A DNA stretch of 56,462 nt from Chitinophagaceae bacterium (GTDB lineage: Bacteria > Bacteroidota > Bacteroidia > Chitinophagales > REEL01). Both the position numbers and the translations under genes were made by a program. Below are positions 9,461-20,136 of this stretch, in pieces (position 1 is the stretch's first letter; the number at the start of each line of letters is the position of its first letter). A model generated the notes under the pieces. The model ran no database searches and had not been told where the DNA came from. It saw only the letters and a list, made by a program, of their open reading frames with translations. The stretch spans positions 1-56,462 of the forward strand of contig REEL01000102.1 in assembly GCA_007695095.1 (NCBI GenBank), in the 5' to 3' direction.

Positions 9461-9686
9461 TTTGTTCGGATATTTTTGGGGTAAAAGTAAGAAATCAAAA
9501 GTAATAAAGAATTTGGCTCATGCCTAACAAGTTTAGTGTCAAATTTCTTGAGCAACTAAAATAAAACATTCATAATTATATTGTAACTGTTACCTTATGA
9601 AGTAAAGCTAAATATAATCAGCGAAAAAAATCAAAAAAGAAAAAGCGAAAAAAGGATTTTTTTTATAAAATATCCTTTTATGTATG
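9461..9686. other. intergenic region, divergent promoters
   Basis: This AT-rich spacer lies between the minus-strand GNAT-like gene and atpD. Apart from the atpD promoter box at its right end I see no hairpin, RNA gene or open frame in it. The minus-strand promoter could not be located confidently. Confidence 0.5.
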
Positions 9687-9694
9687 TAAATTTG
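9687..9694 (+). promoter_or_regulatory. -7 box (TAAATTTG) of the atpDC promoter
   Basis: TAAATTTG matches the Bacteroidota -7 consensus TAnnTTTG exactly, 31 bases upstream of the atpD ATG. The -33 region is a T-rich tract without a clear TTG. The same octamer, followed by C, also lies in front of actA. Confidence 0.6.
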
Positions 9695-9707
9695 CGTCCG
9701 ATTTTAA

Positions 9708-11231
<1,524 letters not shown>

Positions 11232-11276
11232 TATCAGTTTTAAGCTGATTTAAATAAGAAAAATAATATTAAGTAT

Positions 11277-11546
11277 ATGAAATTACAAGTGTTAACACCC
11301 GATAAAGTTATCTTCGAAGGAGAGTCTAAAGGAGTTCAGCTTCCGGGAATTAACGGCTCGTTTGAAATACTTGAAAATCACGCTCCAATTATTTCTGCAT
11401 TGGCTCATGGAAAAGTTAGAATAACGAAAGCCGATGGTTCTGTTGAAAACTTATTGATAAAAGGTGGGATAGTAGACTGCCTTAAGAATAAAGTAATAGT
11501 ACTTATTGAAGGAATTCAGGAAAAGAAAGACGAATCAAATAAATAA
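11277..11546 (+). CDS. atpC: F1 ATP synthase subunit epsilon, short form
   Basis: The epsilon subunit is part of the central stalk that couples rotor and catalytic head. This one has 89 aa. The N-terminal beta-sandwich is recognisable (VLTPDKVIFEGE, LPGINGSFEILENHAPIISAL, LLIKGGIVDCLKNKVIVLIE). The protein ends just after it (QEKKDESNK), so the C-terminal helical hairpin that inhibits ATP hydrolysis in the roughly 135-aa enterobacterial form is missing. It lies 45 bases after atpD, presumably on the same transcript. Confidence 0.9.
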   Translation: MKLQVLTPDKVIFEGESKGVQLPGINGSFEILENHAPIISALAHGKVRITKADGSVENLLIKGGIVDCLKNKVIVLIEGIQEKKDESNK

Positions 11547-11548
11547 AC

Positions 11549-11575
11549 TACATTGATTTTATGCTTGTCAATGTA
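11549..11575 (+). terminator. weak hairpin after atpC
   Basis: TACATTGA (11549-11556) and TCAATGTA (11568-11575) are perfect 8-bp inverted arms with an 11-base loop just after the atpC stop. There is no T run after it, so it could be a weak terminator or a 3'-end stabilising hairpin. Confidence 0.35.
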
Positions 11576-11831
11576 ATCTGTCCAAAGAGTAAATAAATCC
11601 GGTTTAATGATTTTTTCTCAAAAAAATGCAATTAAATAGTTCATATAGAAAAAATTAATTATGCCGAAGTGCTTCTCTGAATATGTTTATGTAAAAAACC
11701 TTTATTTAAAAGAAAAATATTGAATAATCACTTGATTTATTTTGCTTTTTTCTTGATTAAATTGATAAGTATATCTTAAATTTGCTCAAATTTTACAATT
11801 CTGTGACAATAGAGTTAAAGTACGCATAGAT
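11576..11831 (+). other. intergenic region upstream of the respiratory operon
   Basis: This AT-rich spacer contains the act promoter near its right end (11753-11784). The rest shows no open frame or RNA gene. The actA ATG follows the -7 box by 47 bases. Confidence 0.5.
11753..11784 (+). promoter_or_regulatory. promoter of the act-cox operon
   Basis: TTG at 11753-11755 and TAAATTTG at 11777-11784 are separated by 21 bases, in agreement with the Bacteroidota -33/-7 layout. It is the only strong candidate I see upstream of the next 15 kb of closely packed plus-strand genes. Confidence 0.6.
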
Positions 11832-13118
11832 ATGAAAATTAAAAAAATAATAGCTTCAATCATTTTTGCCGCCTTGATAACCGGTAATTTATTTTTGTTG
11901 AACGCTAACGCTCAGGATGGAGCAATGGACCCTACGGAGGAATCTGTATATGAGGAGTTTGAGTCTGCAGAAGAACCTGCAGAGGAATTTGCTGATGCTG
12001 AGATAGGGCCTGACATAGAGCACGGGAGACGTTTGTTTTCCAGTCAGTGTGCCAGTTGTCATGGCATTAACAGAGCTTTAATAGGACCCAAAATGTATGG
12101 GTCAGAAGACAATTGGGAAAACAGAGATGATTTATATCGCTGGGTGCGTAATTCTCAGGAATTAATAAGAGAAGGGCACCCCTATGCTGTACAGATTTTT
12201 GAAGAGTGGAATCGTTCTGTGATGCCTGCTTTTCCATTGTTGTCGAATGATGATATAGATGCTATTTTTGCCTATGTTGAACATGAGGCCACTTATGTTC
12301 CTGATGATGTAGCGCTTGATATAGACTTAATAGGTGTGCCTGCTGATGATGCCTTCACAACTACCTTTTTGATAGTACTTGTTATAGTACTGATTTTCAC
12401 TTCTTTAATTCTTTATAGAATTACGATTGTACTTGACCGTCTTGCAAAAGAAAAAGAAGGTGAGCCAATCCCTGTGCCGGTTCCATTCTATAAAAGTAAA
12501 AAGCTAGCGGTGACTATCGGATTGGTTGTTATTATCTTTTTAGGATACAATGTGGTCGATGGGGCTATAAATTTAGGTCGTCAGCAAGGATACGCACCAA
12601 CACAGCCAATTAAATTTTCTCATGCATTACATGCCGGAGTTCATCAGATAGATTGTCAATATTGTCATGGTGGTGCAGCGAAAGGCAAGCATGCAAACAT
12701 ACCTGATGTAAGTCTTTGTATGAACTGTCACGCAGCAATAAAAGAAGGGCCGGAATATGGCGAAACTGAAATTGCAAAATTGATAGAGTATTGGGAAACA
12801 GGAACGCCCATTAAATGGGTAAGAATTCACAATTTGCCGGATCACGTATATTTTAATCATGCTCAGCATGTGAATGTTGCAGGACTTGATTGTCAAAGTT
12901 GTCACGGACCGGTTGAAGAAATGGACGTATTGTATCAGCATGCCAGCTTATCTATGGGTTGGTGTATTGATTGTCATAGAACATATGATGCCGATTTTCA
13001 GAATAATGAATATTATGAGATATATGAAAGGTATCACCAGGAATTAAAATCAGGAGATAGAACAAGAGTAACTGTCGAGCAGATTGGTGGAACAGATTGT
13101 CAGTCTTGTCATTATTAA
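11832..13118 (+). CDS. actA: alternative complex III subunit ActA, multihaem cytochrome c
   Basis: ActA carries the haem chain that takes electrons from quinol oxidation by alternative complex III towards the terminal oxidase. The 428-aa protein has a signal peptide (about 1-27), an acidic linker (33-58), a monohaem cytochrome domain with CASCH at 73-77 and a likely Met ligand at 131, and two membrane segments (about 178-197 and 225-243). A pentahaem domain follows with CQYCH 275-279, CMNCH 296-300, CQSCH 354-358, CIDCH 378-382 and CQSCH 423-427. The five C-terminal sites match ActA/cytochrome c3-like proteins; the N-terminal domain is an extra fused module. It is the first gene of the operon. 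Confidence 0.92.
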   Translation: MKIKKIIASIIFAALITGNLFLLNANAQDGAMDPTEESVYEEFESAEEPAEEFADAEIGPDIEHGRRLFSSQCASCHGINRALIGPKMYGSEDNWENRDDLYRWVRNSQELIREGHPYAVQIFEEWNRSVMPAFPLLSNDDIDAIFAYVEHEATYVPDDVALDIDLIGVPADDAFTTTFLIVLVIVLIFTSLILYRITIVLDRLAKEKEGEPIPVPVPFYKSKKLAVTIGLVVIIFLGYNVVDGAINLGRQQGYAPTQPIKFSHALHAGVHQIDCQYCHGGAAKGKHANIPDVSLCMNCHAAIKEGPEYGETEIAKLIEYWETGTPIKWVRIHNLPDHVYFNHAQHVNVAGLDCQSCHGPVEEMDVLYQHASLSMGWCIDCHRTYDADFQNNEYYEIYERYHQELKSGDRTRVTVEQIGGTDCQSCHY

Positions 13119-13145
13119 TTTGTTAAATAAAGTTAAGTATTACCC

Positions 13146-16100
13146 ATGGTAAAAGCTTCTAAAAAATATTGGAAAAGCCTTGATGAGCTAAATCAAACAC
13201 CGGAATTTGTTGAACAACAAAAAAATGAATTTCCTCAGGAGTTAGAGGTGAATCCCGGTGATGATAAAAAAGATTTGTCTGAAGTTCAGGGCGGAAGAAG
13301 AGATTTTCTAAAAGTACTAGGTTTTAGTGTTACAGCGGCTACTATTGCGGCCAGTTGCGAAATGCCTGTAAGAAAATCAATTCCCTATTTGGTAAAACCG
13401 GAGGAGATAACACCCGGTATCGCAAATTATTACGCTTCATCTTATGTAGATGGAGGTGAATATTGCGGTGTTTTGGTGAAAACCAGAGAAGGAAGACCTA
13501 TCAAAATTGAAGGGAACACTTTAAATCCTATTACAAAAGGAAATACATCAGCCAGAGTACAGGCTTCAGTTTTGAATTTGTATGATGGTCACAGACTTCA
13601 GTATCCTATGAAAAATGGTGAAAAAACCGATTGGGAGACTGTTGATGGTGAAATTTTAAACTTACTAGAGCAAGCAGCTGCGGCTAATAATCAGGTGGCT
13701 ATTTTATCCTCCTCAATCATTAGCCCTTCACTTAAGAAAGCAGCTGCAAAGCTGATGGAGAAATATGGGAATATTAAGCATGTAACTTATGACGCTAATT
13801 CAGTTAGCGGTCTTTTAGATGCAAATGAAGCTACTTTTGGTAAAAGAGTGGTTCCTCATTATGATTTTGAAAAGGCAGATATTATAGTAAGTATTGGAGC
13901 AGATTTTCTGGGTAACTGGATTTCTCCCTCTGAATATTCGAATGCTTATGTTCAAAGAAGAAAAGTATCTAAAGATAATTTGAACATGAACAGGCATATT
14001 CAGGTTGAAGCCGGTATGTCACTTGCAGGGGCAAATGCAGACACAAGAGTTATTGTAAAGCCTTCTGAAGAAGCTGCTTTTATACTTCATTTATACAATG
14101 CTTTAGCAAGAAAATCAGGAAATGCCACTTTATCAAACCTTCCAACATTAAATGTTTCTGACAAAGCTCAGTCAATTGCCGATGAACTATGGGCAAAAAG
14201 AGGTGGTTCATTAGTAGTTTCAGGTATAAATAATAAAGATGTTCAACTAATTGTAAATGCAATTAACAGCATTCTTAATAATTATAACTCAACTATATCA
14301 ATATCTAAAGGTACTGAATTGAGACAGGGGAGCGATGAAGCTTTGGATGGATTAATATCAGAATTAGAATCTGGCCAAGTTAATGGAATAATAATTTTAG
14401 ACTCCAACCCGGTTTATGATACCAGATATGGAAAAAGATTTGAAGCAGCCATAGATAATCTTGAATTATCGGTTTATATGGGAGAGTATCCCGATGAGAC
14501 AAATGCTGTTTCTACTTATACTTGTCCGGTACACAATTATCTGGAAGCATGGAATGATGCTCAGCCGAGAAATGGGGTTTTTGCATTGGGGCAACCAACG
14601 ATTGAGCCACTGTTTAAAACAAGACACGCAGGGGAGTCCTTTTTGAAATGGGCCGGTGAAGAGCAGAACATGTATGATTTTATTCGCAAAAATTGGCAAG
14701 AAAATATTTTCCCAATGCAGGAAGTTCATTCCAGCTTCAATACATTTTGGGATGTATCTCTTCACAATGGTTTTGCAAAAGTAGATATCCCTGAAAGGCC
14801 GGAAGAGCTTAGCACAGATAGCCCACAAATAGATGTTCAGTCTGCTGCCGGAAATGTTAGAAATGTAGAAAGTGGTGATTTAGAGATTTTCTTCTATGAA
14901 AAAGTAGGTATTGGCAGAGGAAAGTTTGCCAATAATCCATGGTTACAAGAATTACCTGATCCAATTTCAAAAGTTACCTGGGATAATTACGCTACTGTTT
15001 CTCCAAAATTTGCTAAAGAAAATGGCTTTGGTCAAAGTCAGTATCAAAGAGATACAAAGCAATTTAAATTAATGGAGATAACACTTGATAATGAAACTCT
15101 AAAGTTGCCTGTGTTTATTCAGCCGGGACAGGCAGACAATACTATCGGATTAGCTTTAGGATACGGAAGAAAAAAATCAGGAAAAGCCGGAACTGATGTG
15201 GGGGTGAATGTATATCCATTTGTAAATTTTGATGGAAAGAATTTTAATTATTACCGCACGGATGCTCGATTTGAAGGTGTTTCCGGTATTTATAAATTAG
15301 CATCTACTCAGGATCATCACAGTTTGTTTGATGGTTTGAATGAAAGACCAATAGCAAAGGAAACAACACTTGAAGAGTATGCAAAAAACCCTAAAGCCGG
15401 AAATGAAGACAGAGATTTTGTATTGGATCACTTACATTCATTATATCCGGGGCACGAATTTAACGGACATCATTGGGGACTTGCAATAGACTTGAACTCT
15501 TGCATAGGTTGTGGAGCCTGTGCAGTTGCATGTCAGGCCGAAAATAATGTACCTGTTGTCGGAAGAGATGAGGTAGCCAATTCAAGAGAAATGCATTGGA
15601 TTCGGATTGACAGATATTACACAGGTGAAGCCGATAATCCGGCTGTGGTTTTCCAGCCGATGATGTGTCAGCATTGTGATAATGCACCTTGTGAAAATGT
15701 ATGTCCTGTTGCTGCAACACCTCACAGCATGGAAGGATTAAATCAAATGGCTTATAACAGATGTATTGGTACTAGATACTGTGCGAATAACTGTCCATAT
15801 AAAGTAAGAAGATTCAACTGGTTTGATTATCAGAATGCGGATAGTTTCACTAAAGGCACTATTTTCGATAATGTTCAGGATGAGTTGGGAATGACTGAAG
15901 ATTTAACCAGAATGGTTTTAAATCCTGATGTTACTGTTAGAGCAAGAGGAGTGATGGAAAAATGTTCATTCTGTGTACAAAGAATACAGGAAGGAAAGCT
16001 AAACGCTAAGAAAGATAGAAGAAAATTGGAAGACGGAGATATAAAAACAGCTTGTCAAACAGCTTGTGCAAGTAATGCCATCGTTTTTGGGGATTTAAAT

Positions 16101-16229
16101 AATCCTGAATCAATGGTAGCGAAAGTAGATTTAGATGAGCGGACATTTAAAGTTATTGAAGAGATTCATACTTTACCTTCCGTCTCATACAAGACAAAAG
16201 TTAGAAACAGAAGTTCAAGAGAAGTATAA
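13146..16229 (+). CDS. actB: alternative complex III subunit ActB, iron-sulfur subunit
   Basis: ActB is the large peripheral subunit of alternative complex III, a fusion of a molybdopterin-oxidoreductase-like domain that does not bind molybdenum in known complexes and a four-cluster ferredoxin domain. It has 1027 aa. A twin-arginine-like start (GRRDFLKVLGFSVTAATIAA) suggests Tat export of the folded subunit. The Fe-S part begins near residue 786 with CIGCGACAVAC, then CQHCDNAPCENVCP, CIGTRYCANNCP, CSFCVQRI and CQTAC. The third motif has CIGTRYC spacing, consistent with the known [3Fe-4S] site. It follows actA by 27 bases. Confidence 0.95.
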   Translation: MVKASKKYWKSLDELNQTPEFVEQQKNEFPQELEVNPGDDKKDLSEVQGGRRDFLKVLGFSVTAATIAASCEMPVRKSIPYLVKPEEITPGIANYYASSYVDGGEYCGVLVKTREGRPIKIEGNTLNPITKGNTSARVQASVLNLYDGHRLQYPMKNGEKTDWETVDGEILNLLEQAAAANNQVAILSSSIISPSLKKAAAKLMEKYGNIKHVTYDANSVSGLLDANEATFGKRVVPHYDFEKADIIVSIGADFLGNWISPSEYSNAYVQRRKVSKDNLNMNRHIQVEAGMSLAGANADTRVIVKPSEEAAFILHLYNALARKSGNATLSNLPTLNVSDKAQSIADELWAKRGGSLVVSGINNKDVQLIVNAINSILNNYNSTISISKGTELRQGSDEALDGLISELESGQVNGIIILDSNPVYDTRYGKRFEAAIDNLELSVYMGEYPDETNAVSTYTCPVHNYLEAWNDAQPRNGVFALGQPTIEPLFKTRHAGESFLKWAGEEQNMYDFIRKNWQENIFPMQEVHSSFNTFWDVSLHNGFAKVDIPERPEELSTDSPQIDVQSAAGNVRNVESGDLEIFFYEKVGIGRGKFANNPWLQELPDPISKVTWDNYATVSPKFAKENGFGQSQYQRDTKQFKLMEITLDNETLKLPVFIQPGQADNTIGLALGYGRKKSGKAGTDVGVNVYPFVNFDGKNFNYYRTDARFEGVSGIYKLASTQDHHSLFDGLNERPIAKETTLEEYAKNPKAGNEDRDFVLDHLHSLYPGHEFNGHHWGLAIDLNSCIGCGACAVACQAENNVPVVGRDEVANSREMHWIRIDRYYTGEADNPAVVFQPMMCQHCDNAPCENVCPVAATPHSMEGLNQMAYNRCIGTRYCANNCPYKVRRFNWFDYQNADSFTKGTIFDNVQDELGMTEDLTRMVLNPDVTVRARGVMEKCSFCVQRIQEGKLNAKKDRRKLEDGDIKTACQTACASNAIVFGDLNNPESMVAKVDLDERTFKVIEEIHTLPSVSYKTKVRNRSSREV

Positions 16230-16254
16230 ATTTATAATATCTAAATTTTTTTAA

Positions 16255-17667
16255 ATGGCAATGTACGAATCACCCATAAGAGAGCCATTAATAACGGGAA
16301 AGAAAGATTATCATCAGATAACGGAGGATATTAGTCGTTCTACTGAAGGAGTTCCACCTCTGTCCTGGTTTGCATTAATGGGAGTAACATCTTTACTAAC
16401 CCTGGTTGGATTAGTAGCAATGGGTTATACCATATTTATTGGAATTGGTGCCTGGGGGTTGAATAAAACAATTGGCTGGGCATGGGATATTACAAACTTT
16501 GTTTGGTGGATAGGTATTGGTCATGCCGGTACTCTTATATCTGCTGTATTATTACTTTTCAGACAAAAATGGAGAACAGGTATTAACCGCTCAGCAGAGG
16601 CAATGACAATCTTTGCTGTTACTTGTGCCGGTTTATTTCCTGCTATTCACATGGGAAGACCCTGGCTTGCATTCTTTATTTTTCCCTATCCCAATACTAG
16701 GGGACCTTTGTGGGTAAACTTTAACTCCCCTCTATTATGGGATGTTTTTGCAATAAGTACTTACGCTACAGTATCTATTTTATTCTGGTACTCCGGTTTA
16801 TTGCCCGATCTTGCAACACTAAGAGATCGTTCTAAATCCAGTATCAGAAAATCTATTTATAATGCATTAAGCTTTGGTTGGACCGGTTCAGCAAAGCATT
16901 GGCAAAGATTCGAATCATTATCATTGGTATTAGCCGGTTTAGCTACACCATTAGTACTTTCTGTACATACAATTGTAAGCTTTGACTTCGCAACTTCGGT
17001 TATTCCGGGTTGGCATACAACGATTTTTCCTCCATATTTCGTAGCCGGTGCTATTTTCTCGGGTTTTGCAATGGTACTAACCCTAATGTTAATTACCAGA
17101 AAAGTGTTGAAGCTTGAGGATTACATTACCGTGGCTCACGTAGAGTCCATGAATAAAATTATTCTACTTACGGGTTCAATTGTTGGTATAGCCTATATAA
17201 CAGAGTTATTTGTGGCCTGGTATTCAGGGTTTATATATGAACAGTACGCTTTTTATAACAGAGCCTTGGGGCCATACCTTTGGGCTTACTGGATAATGAT
17301 GACTTGTAATGTTATCAGCCCTCAGTTTTTCTGGGTAAAAAAGTTCAGAAGAAATTTGTACTTCACATTCGTTTTGTCAATATTGATAAACATCGGTATG
17401 TGGTTTGAGCGATTTGTGATTATTGTTACATCATTACACAGAGATTATTTACCAAGTAGCTGGACATACTTCACCCCAACATGGATAGAAGTCGCTATAT
17501 ACTTAGGTACTATAGGCATGTTCCTGACATTGTTTTTACTCTTTGCACGAACCTTGCCGGTTGTTGCAATAGCAGAGGTTAAATCAATTTTTAAAACTTC
17601 CAGCGAAACAATGAAAAATAAGCAAAAAGAAAAATTAGCAGAATCAGAAACAACTACAAACACTTAA
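16255..17667 (+). CDS. actC: alternative complex III subunit ActC (NrfD-like)
   Basis: ActC is one of the two NrfD/PsrC-like membrane subunits and in known complexes forms the quinol-binding site next to ActB. The 470-aa protein has around ten hydrophobic segments. Recognisable pieces are [50 protein letters not shown] and [20 protein letters not shown]. The histidines and the HTIVSFDFA stretch are characteristic of the family. The start ATG at 16255 follows actB by 25 bases. The C-terminal 30 residues are hydrophilic and lysine-rich. Confidence 0.95.
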   Translation: MAMYESPIREPLITGKKDYHQITEDISRSTEGVPPLSWFALMGVTSLLTLVGLVAMGYTIFIGIGAWGLNKTIGWAWDITNFVWWIGIGHAGTLISAVLLLFRQKWRTGINRSAEAMTIFAVTCAGLFPAIHMGRPWLAFFIFPYPNTRGPLWVNFNSPLLWDVFAISTYATVSILFWYSGLLPDLATLRDRSKSSIRKSIYNALSFGWTGSAKHWQRFESLSLVLAGLATPLVLSVHTIVSFDFATSVIPGWHTTIFPPYFVAGAIFSGFAMVLTLMLITRKVLKLEDYITVAHVESMNKIILLTGSIVGIAYITELFVAWYSGFIYEQYAFYNRALGPYLWAYWIMMTCNVISPQFFWVKKFRRNLYFTFVLSILINIGMWFERFVIIVTSLHRDYLPSSWTYFTPTWIEVAIYLGTIGMFLTLFLLFARTLPVVAIAEVKSIFKTSSETMKNKQKEKLAESETTTNT

Positions 17668-17669
17668 TC

Positions 17670-18206
17670 ATGGATAAATACATCGTAGGGTTATTCAAAG
17701 ATGAGGAAATTTTGATGGATGCCGTCAAAGAGGTTAGAACAGCCGGCGTTATCATTGATGATGTGCAAACACCTTTTCCTGTTCACGGACTGGATGAGGT
17801 TATGGGACTAAAAGAATCTAACCTTCATACGGCCGGCTTTTATGGTGGATTGACAGGAGCTGCTATTGCATTTGGTTTTATGACTTGGGTAAATACATCC
17901 AGTTATCCGCTGAATATTGGTGGTAAGCCTTTCTTCTCAGTTCCTTCATTTATTCCTATTACATTTGAGTTGACGATATTACTGGCTTCGTTTGCTATAT
18001 TTTTTGGATTTTTGATTCGTTGCGGGCTTTATCCCGGAAAGCAACCTAAAATTTTTGATAAAAGAATTACTGATGACATGTTTGCCATGATTTTCAAAGT
18101 AAATGAAAATACAACAACAGAAGAAGAAGCAAAAATCAGAAATTTGTTAACAGATAATGGAGTAGCTGAAATTAATGTTATTGATTTTGACGAAGAAGAC
18201 GAATAA
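17670..18206 (+). CDS. actD: alternative complex III subunit ActD (DUF3341)
   Basis: This is a 178-aa subunit of the DUF3341 family. The N-terminal soluble part begins MDKYIVGLFKDEEILMDAVK and contains VQTPFPVHGLDEVMGL, the signature of the family. Two membrane segments follow (about 55-75 and 95-117), with a C-terminal ferredoxin-like piece. In known structures it packs between ActC and the other subunits and carries no cofactor. It starts two bases after the actC stop, consistent with translational coupling. Confidence 0.93.
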   Translation: MDKYIVGLFKDEEILMDAVKEVRTAGVIIDDVQTPFPVHGLDEVMGLKESNLHTAGFYGGLTGAAIAFGFMTWVNTSSYPLNIGGKPFFSVPSFIPITFELTILLASFAIFFGFLIRCGLYPGKQPKIFDKRITDDMFAMIFKVNENTTTEEEAKIRNLLTDNGVAEINVIDFDEEDE

Positions 18207-18223
18207 TTTAAAAATAATTAGAG

Positions 18224-18889
18224 ATGAGGTTTAATCTTTTTATAACAGTTTGCCTGACAATCATTATGATTTCATGTAGCAATGATCCGGAAAAGCCGGG
18301 TAGAATATTTATGCCTGATATGGTTTATCACCGCTCATATCAGCCCTATGCTCCCAGCCCTGTTTTTGATGACTCACTTTCTTCAAGAATGCCTGTGCAT
18401 GGAACTATTCCATTTGGAGCATTACCGCAAGATCCGGATGTTCAAACAAATGAAAATATGTTAATTTCTTTCAGATATCACCACTATATTCCAAACACTG
18501 AAGAGGGATATGAAATGGCCGGAGAAATGTTGGAAAATCCTTATCATTTAACAGAAGAAATTATTAGCAAAGGGAAACGATTATATGCTATAAATTGTGC
18601 TGTTTGCCATGGAGATGATGGTGGGGGAGTTGGTCCAATTGTAGAAAATGGAGCTTATCCTCAAGTGCCTTCTTTTCAGGATAGATTACCATTAATAACT
18701 GAAGGGCAGATGTTTCATTCCATAACTTACGGAAGGAATTTAATGGGGCCATATGCAGGACAAGTAACACCTGAAGAAAGATGGGCACTTATTTATTATA
18801 TTCAGCAATTGGCAGGAACCGGTCCTTTTATGGATGAGGGTACAGAAGAAGAAACTGAAGCTGAGATTATTATCACAGCCGAATTATAA
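18224..18889 (+). CDS. actE: alternative complex III subunit ActE, monohaem cytochrome c lipoprotein
   Basis: ActE is a membrane-anchored monohaem cytochrome c that hands electrons on from the complex. The protein has 221 aa, with a lipoprotein signal whose modified cysteine is C18 (MISC). MPDMVYHRSYQPYAPSP and VHGTIPFGALPQD are typical ActE segments. One haem site CAVCH lies at 125-129, and the probable Met ligand is in RNLMGPYAGQV. The C-terminus is an acidic tail. With the six sites in ActA, the complex would carry seven haems c. Confidence 0.92.
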   Translation: MRFNLFITVCLTIIMISCSNDPEKPGRIFMPDMVYHRSYQPYAPSPVFDDSLSSRMPVHGTIPFGALPQDPDVQTNENMLISFRYHHYIPNTEEGYEMAGEMLENPYHLTEEIISKGKRLYAINCAVCHGDDGGGVGPIVENGAYPQVPSFQDRLPLITEGQMFHSITYGRNLMGPYAGQVTPEERWALIYYIQQLAGTGPFMDEGTEEETEAEIIITAEL

Positions 18890-18912
18890 ATTAATAATTA
18901 ATCTGCTAGGAA

Positions 18913-20109
18913 ATGACAGAAACATTTAACTTTTCAGACAAAGCGAAAAAGATATTATTAGGACTCATTGCTATTGGTATATTGGGACTCATTTTGGGTT
19001 TTGTTTTATATAGCGATAACAACAGAGTATGGGCGAATTTACTTCTAAACGGGTATTACTTTTTAGGCATTACCCTTGCCGCAATATTCTTTGTTTCCGT
19101 ACACCAGGTAGGGTATTCAGGGTGGCATGTTCTTATTAAGAGAATTCCGGAAGCTATGGGAGCTTTTATTCCTTTTGCCAGTGCAGTTATCCTATTAATA
19201 GTTATTGGTACGGCAGCAGGTTTCCATACCTTGTATGAATGGGCAGTTCCCGGAGTTACGGATCCTAATTCTGATAATTATGACAGCATTATTGCGGGTA
19301 AAGCTCCGTATTTAAATATTCCATTCTTCACAATTCGTATTGTTATTTATATCATTTTATGGATTGCCTTAATCACATTTATCAGAAAACTTTCTCAAAA
19401 AGAAGATTTAGTAGGAGTTTCTATTTATGGCAAATCAAAGTTGTATGCTACTTTATTTCTTGTGGTGTTTGCCATAACATCTTCTACTATGTCTTGGGAT
19501 CTGGTAATGTCAATTGATTCTCATTGGTACAGTACTCTTTTTGGATGGTTAAACTTTTCAAGTTATTTAGTGGCCAGTGTCGCTATTATGATACTTATAT
19601 TGATTTATTTAAAATCAAGAGGTTATATGTCTGCGGTGAATGAGAATCATTTACATGATTTAGGTAAGTATCTGTTTGGTTTCAGTATTTTTTATACCTA
19701 TCTGTGGTTTTCACAGTATCTTTTGATATGGTATGGAAATATTCCTGAGGCTACTTATTATTACTATTACAGGTTTAAAACTCCTTTCTTCCAGATTTTG
19801 TTTTTTGCTTCATTAATTATAAACTTTATCTTGCCTTTCTTTGTTCTTATGACAAGAAAATCAAAGAGGAGAGTCAATGTATTGGCTTTCGTTTCTATCA
19901 TGCTCTTGATTGGACACTGGATAGGCTTCTATTTTATGATAATGCCGGGTACTGTAGGACCGGAAGCAAGTATTGGAATAGTTGAAATATTTATGGCTAT
20001 CGGATTTTTTGCAGCGTTCTTCTTTATTGCGCTCAGGGCACTTACGACTACTTCTCTATTGCCTGTGAATAACCCTTATGTTAAAGAAAGTTTAAAGCAT
20101 CATACTTAA
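18913..20109 (+). CDS. actF: alternative complex III subunit ActF
   Basis: ActF is a polytopic membrane subunit of alternative complex III, related to ActC. The 398 aa hold around ten hydrophobic segments. Typical stretches are NGYYFLGITLAAIFFVSVHQ, YSGWHVLIKRIPEAMGAFIP, SSTMSWDLVMSIDSHWYSTL and FGWLNFSSYLVAS. In known complexes it lacks the quinol site and closes the membrane part of the assembly. It is the last act gene, 27 bases before coxB, which argues for joint expression of complex III and oxidase. Confidence 0.93.
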   Translation: MTETFNFSDKAKKILLGLIAIGILGLILGFVLYSDNNRVWANLLLNGYYFLGITLAAIFFVSVHQVGYSGWHVLIKRIPEAMGAFIPFASAVILLIVIGTAAGFHTLYEWAVPGVTDPNSDNYDSIIAGKAPYLNIPFFTIRIVIYIILWIALITFIRKLSQKEDLVGVSIYGKSKLYATLFLVVFAITSSTMSWDLVMSIDSHWYSTLFGWLNFSSYLVASVAIMILILIYLKSRGYMSAVNENHLHDLGKYLFGFSIFYTYLWFSQYLLIWYGNIPEATYYYYYRFKTPFFQILFFASLIINFILPFFVLMTRKSKRRVNVLAFVSIMLLIGHWIGFYFMIMPGTVGPEASIGIVEIFMAIGFFAAFFFIALRALTTTSLLPVNNPYVKESLKHHT

Positions 20110-20136
20110 AATTTAAAGTGAAATAAAATACATGTC

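Noticed and set aside
13146-16229. ActB as an active molybdenum enzyme
   Set aside because: The act operon context and the known family indicate a molybdopterin-like domain without cofactor in complex III.
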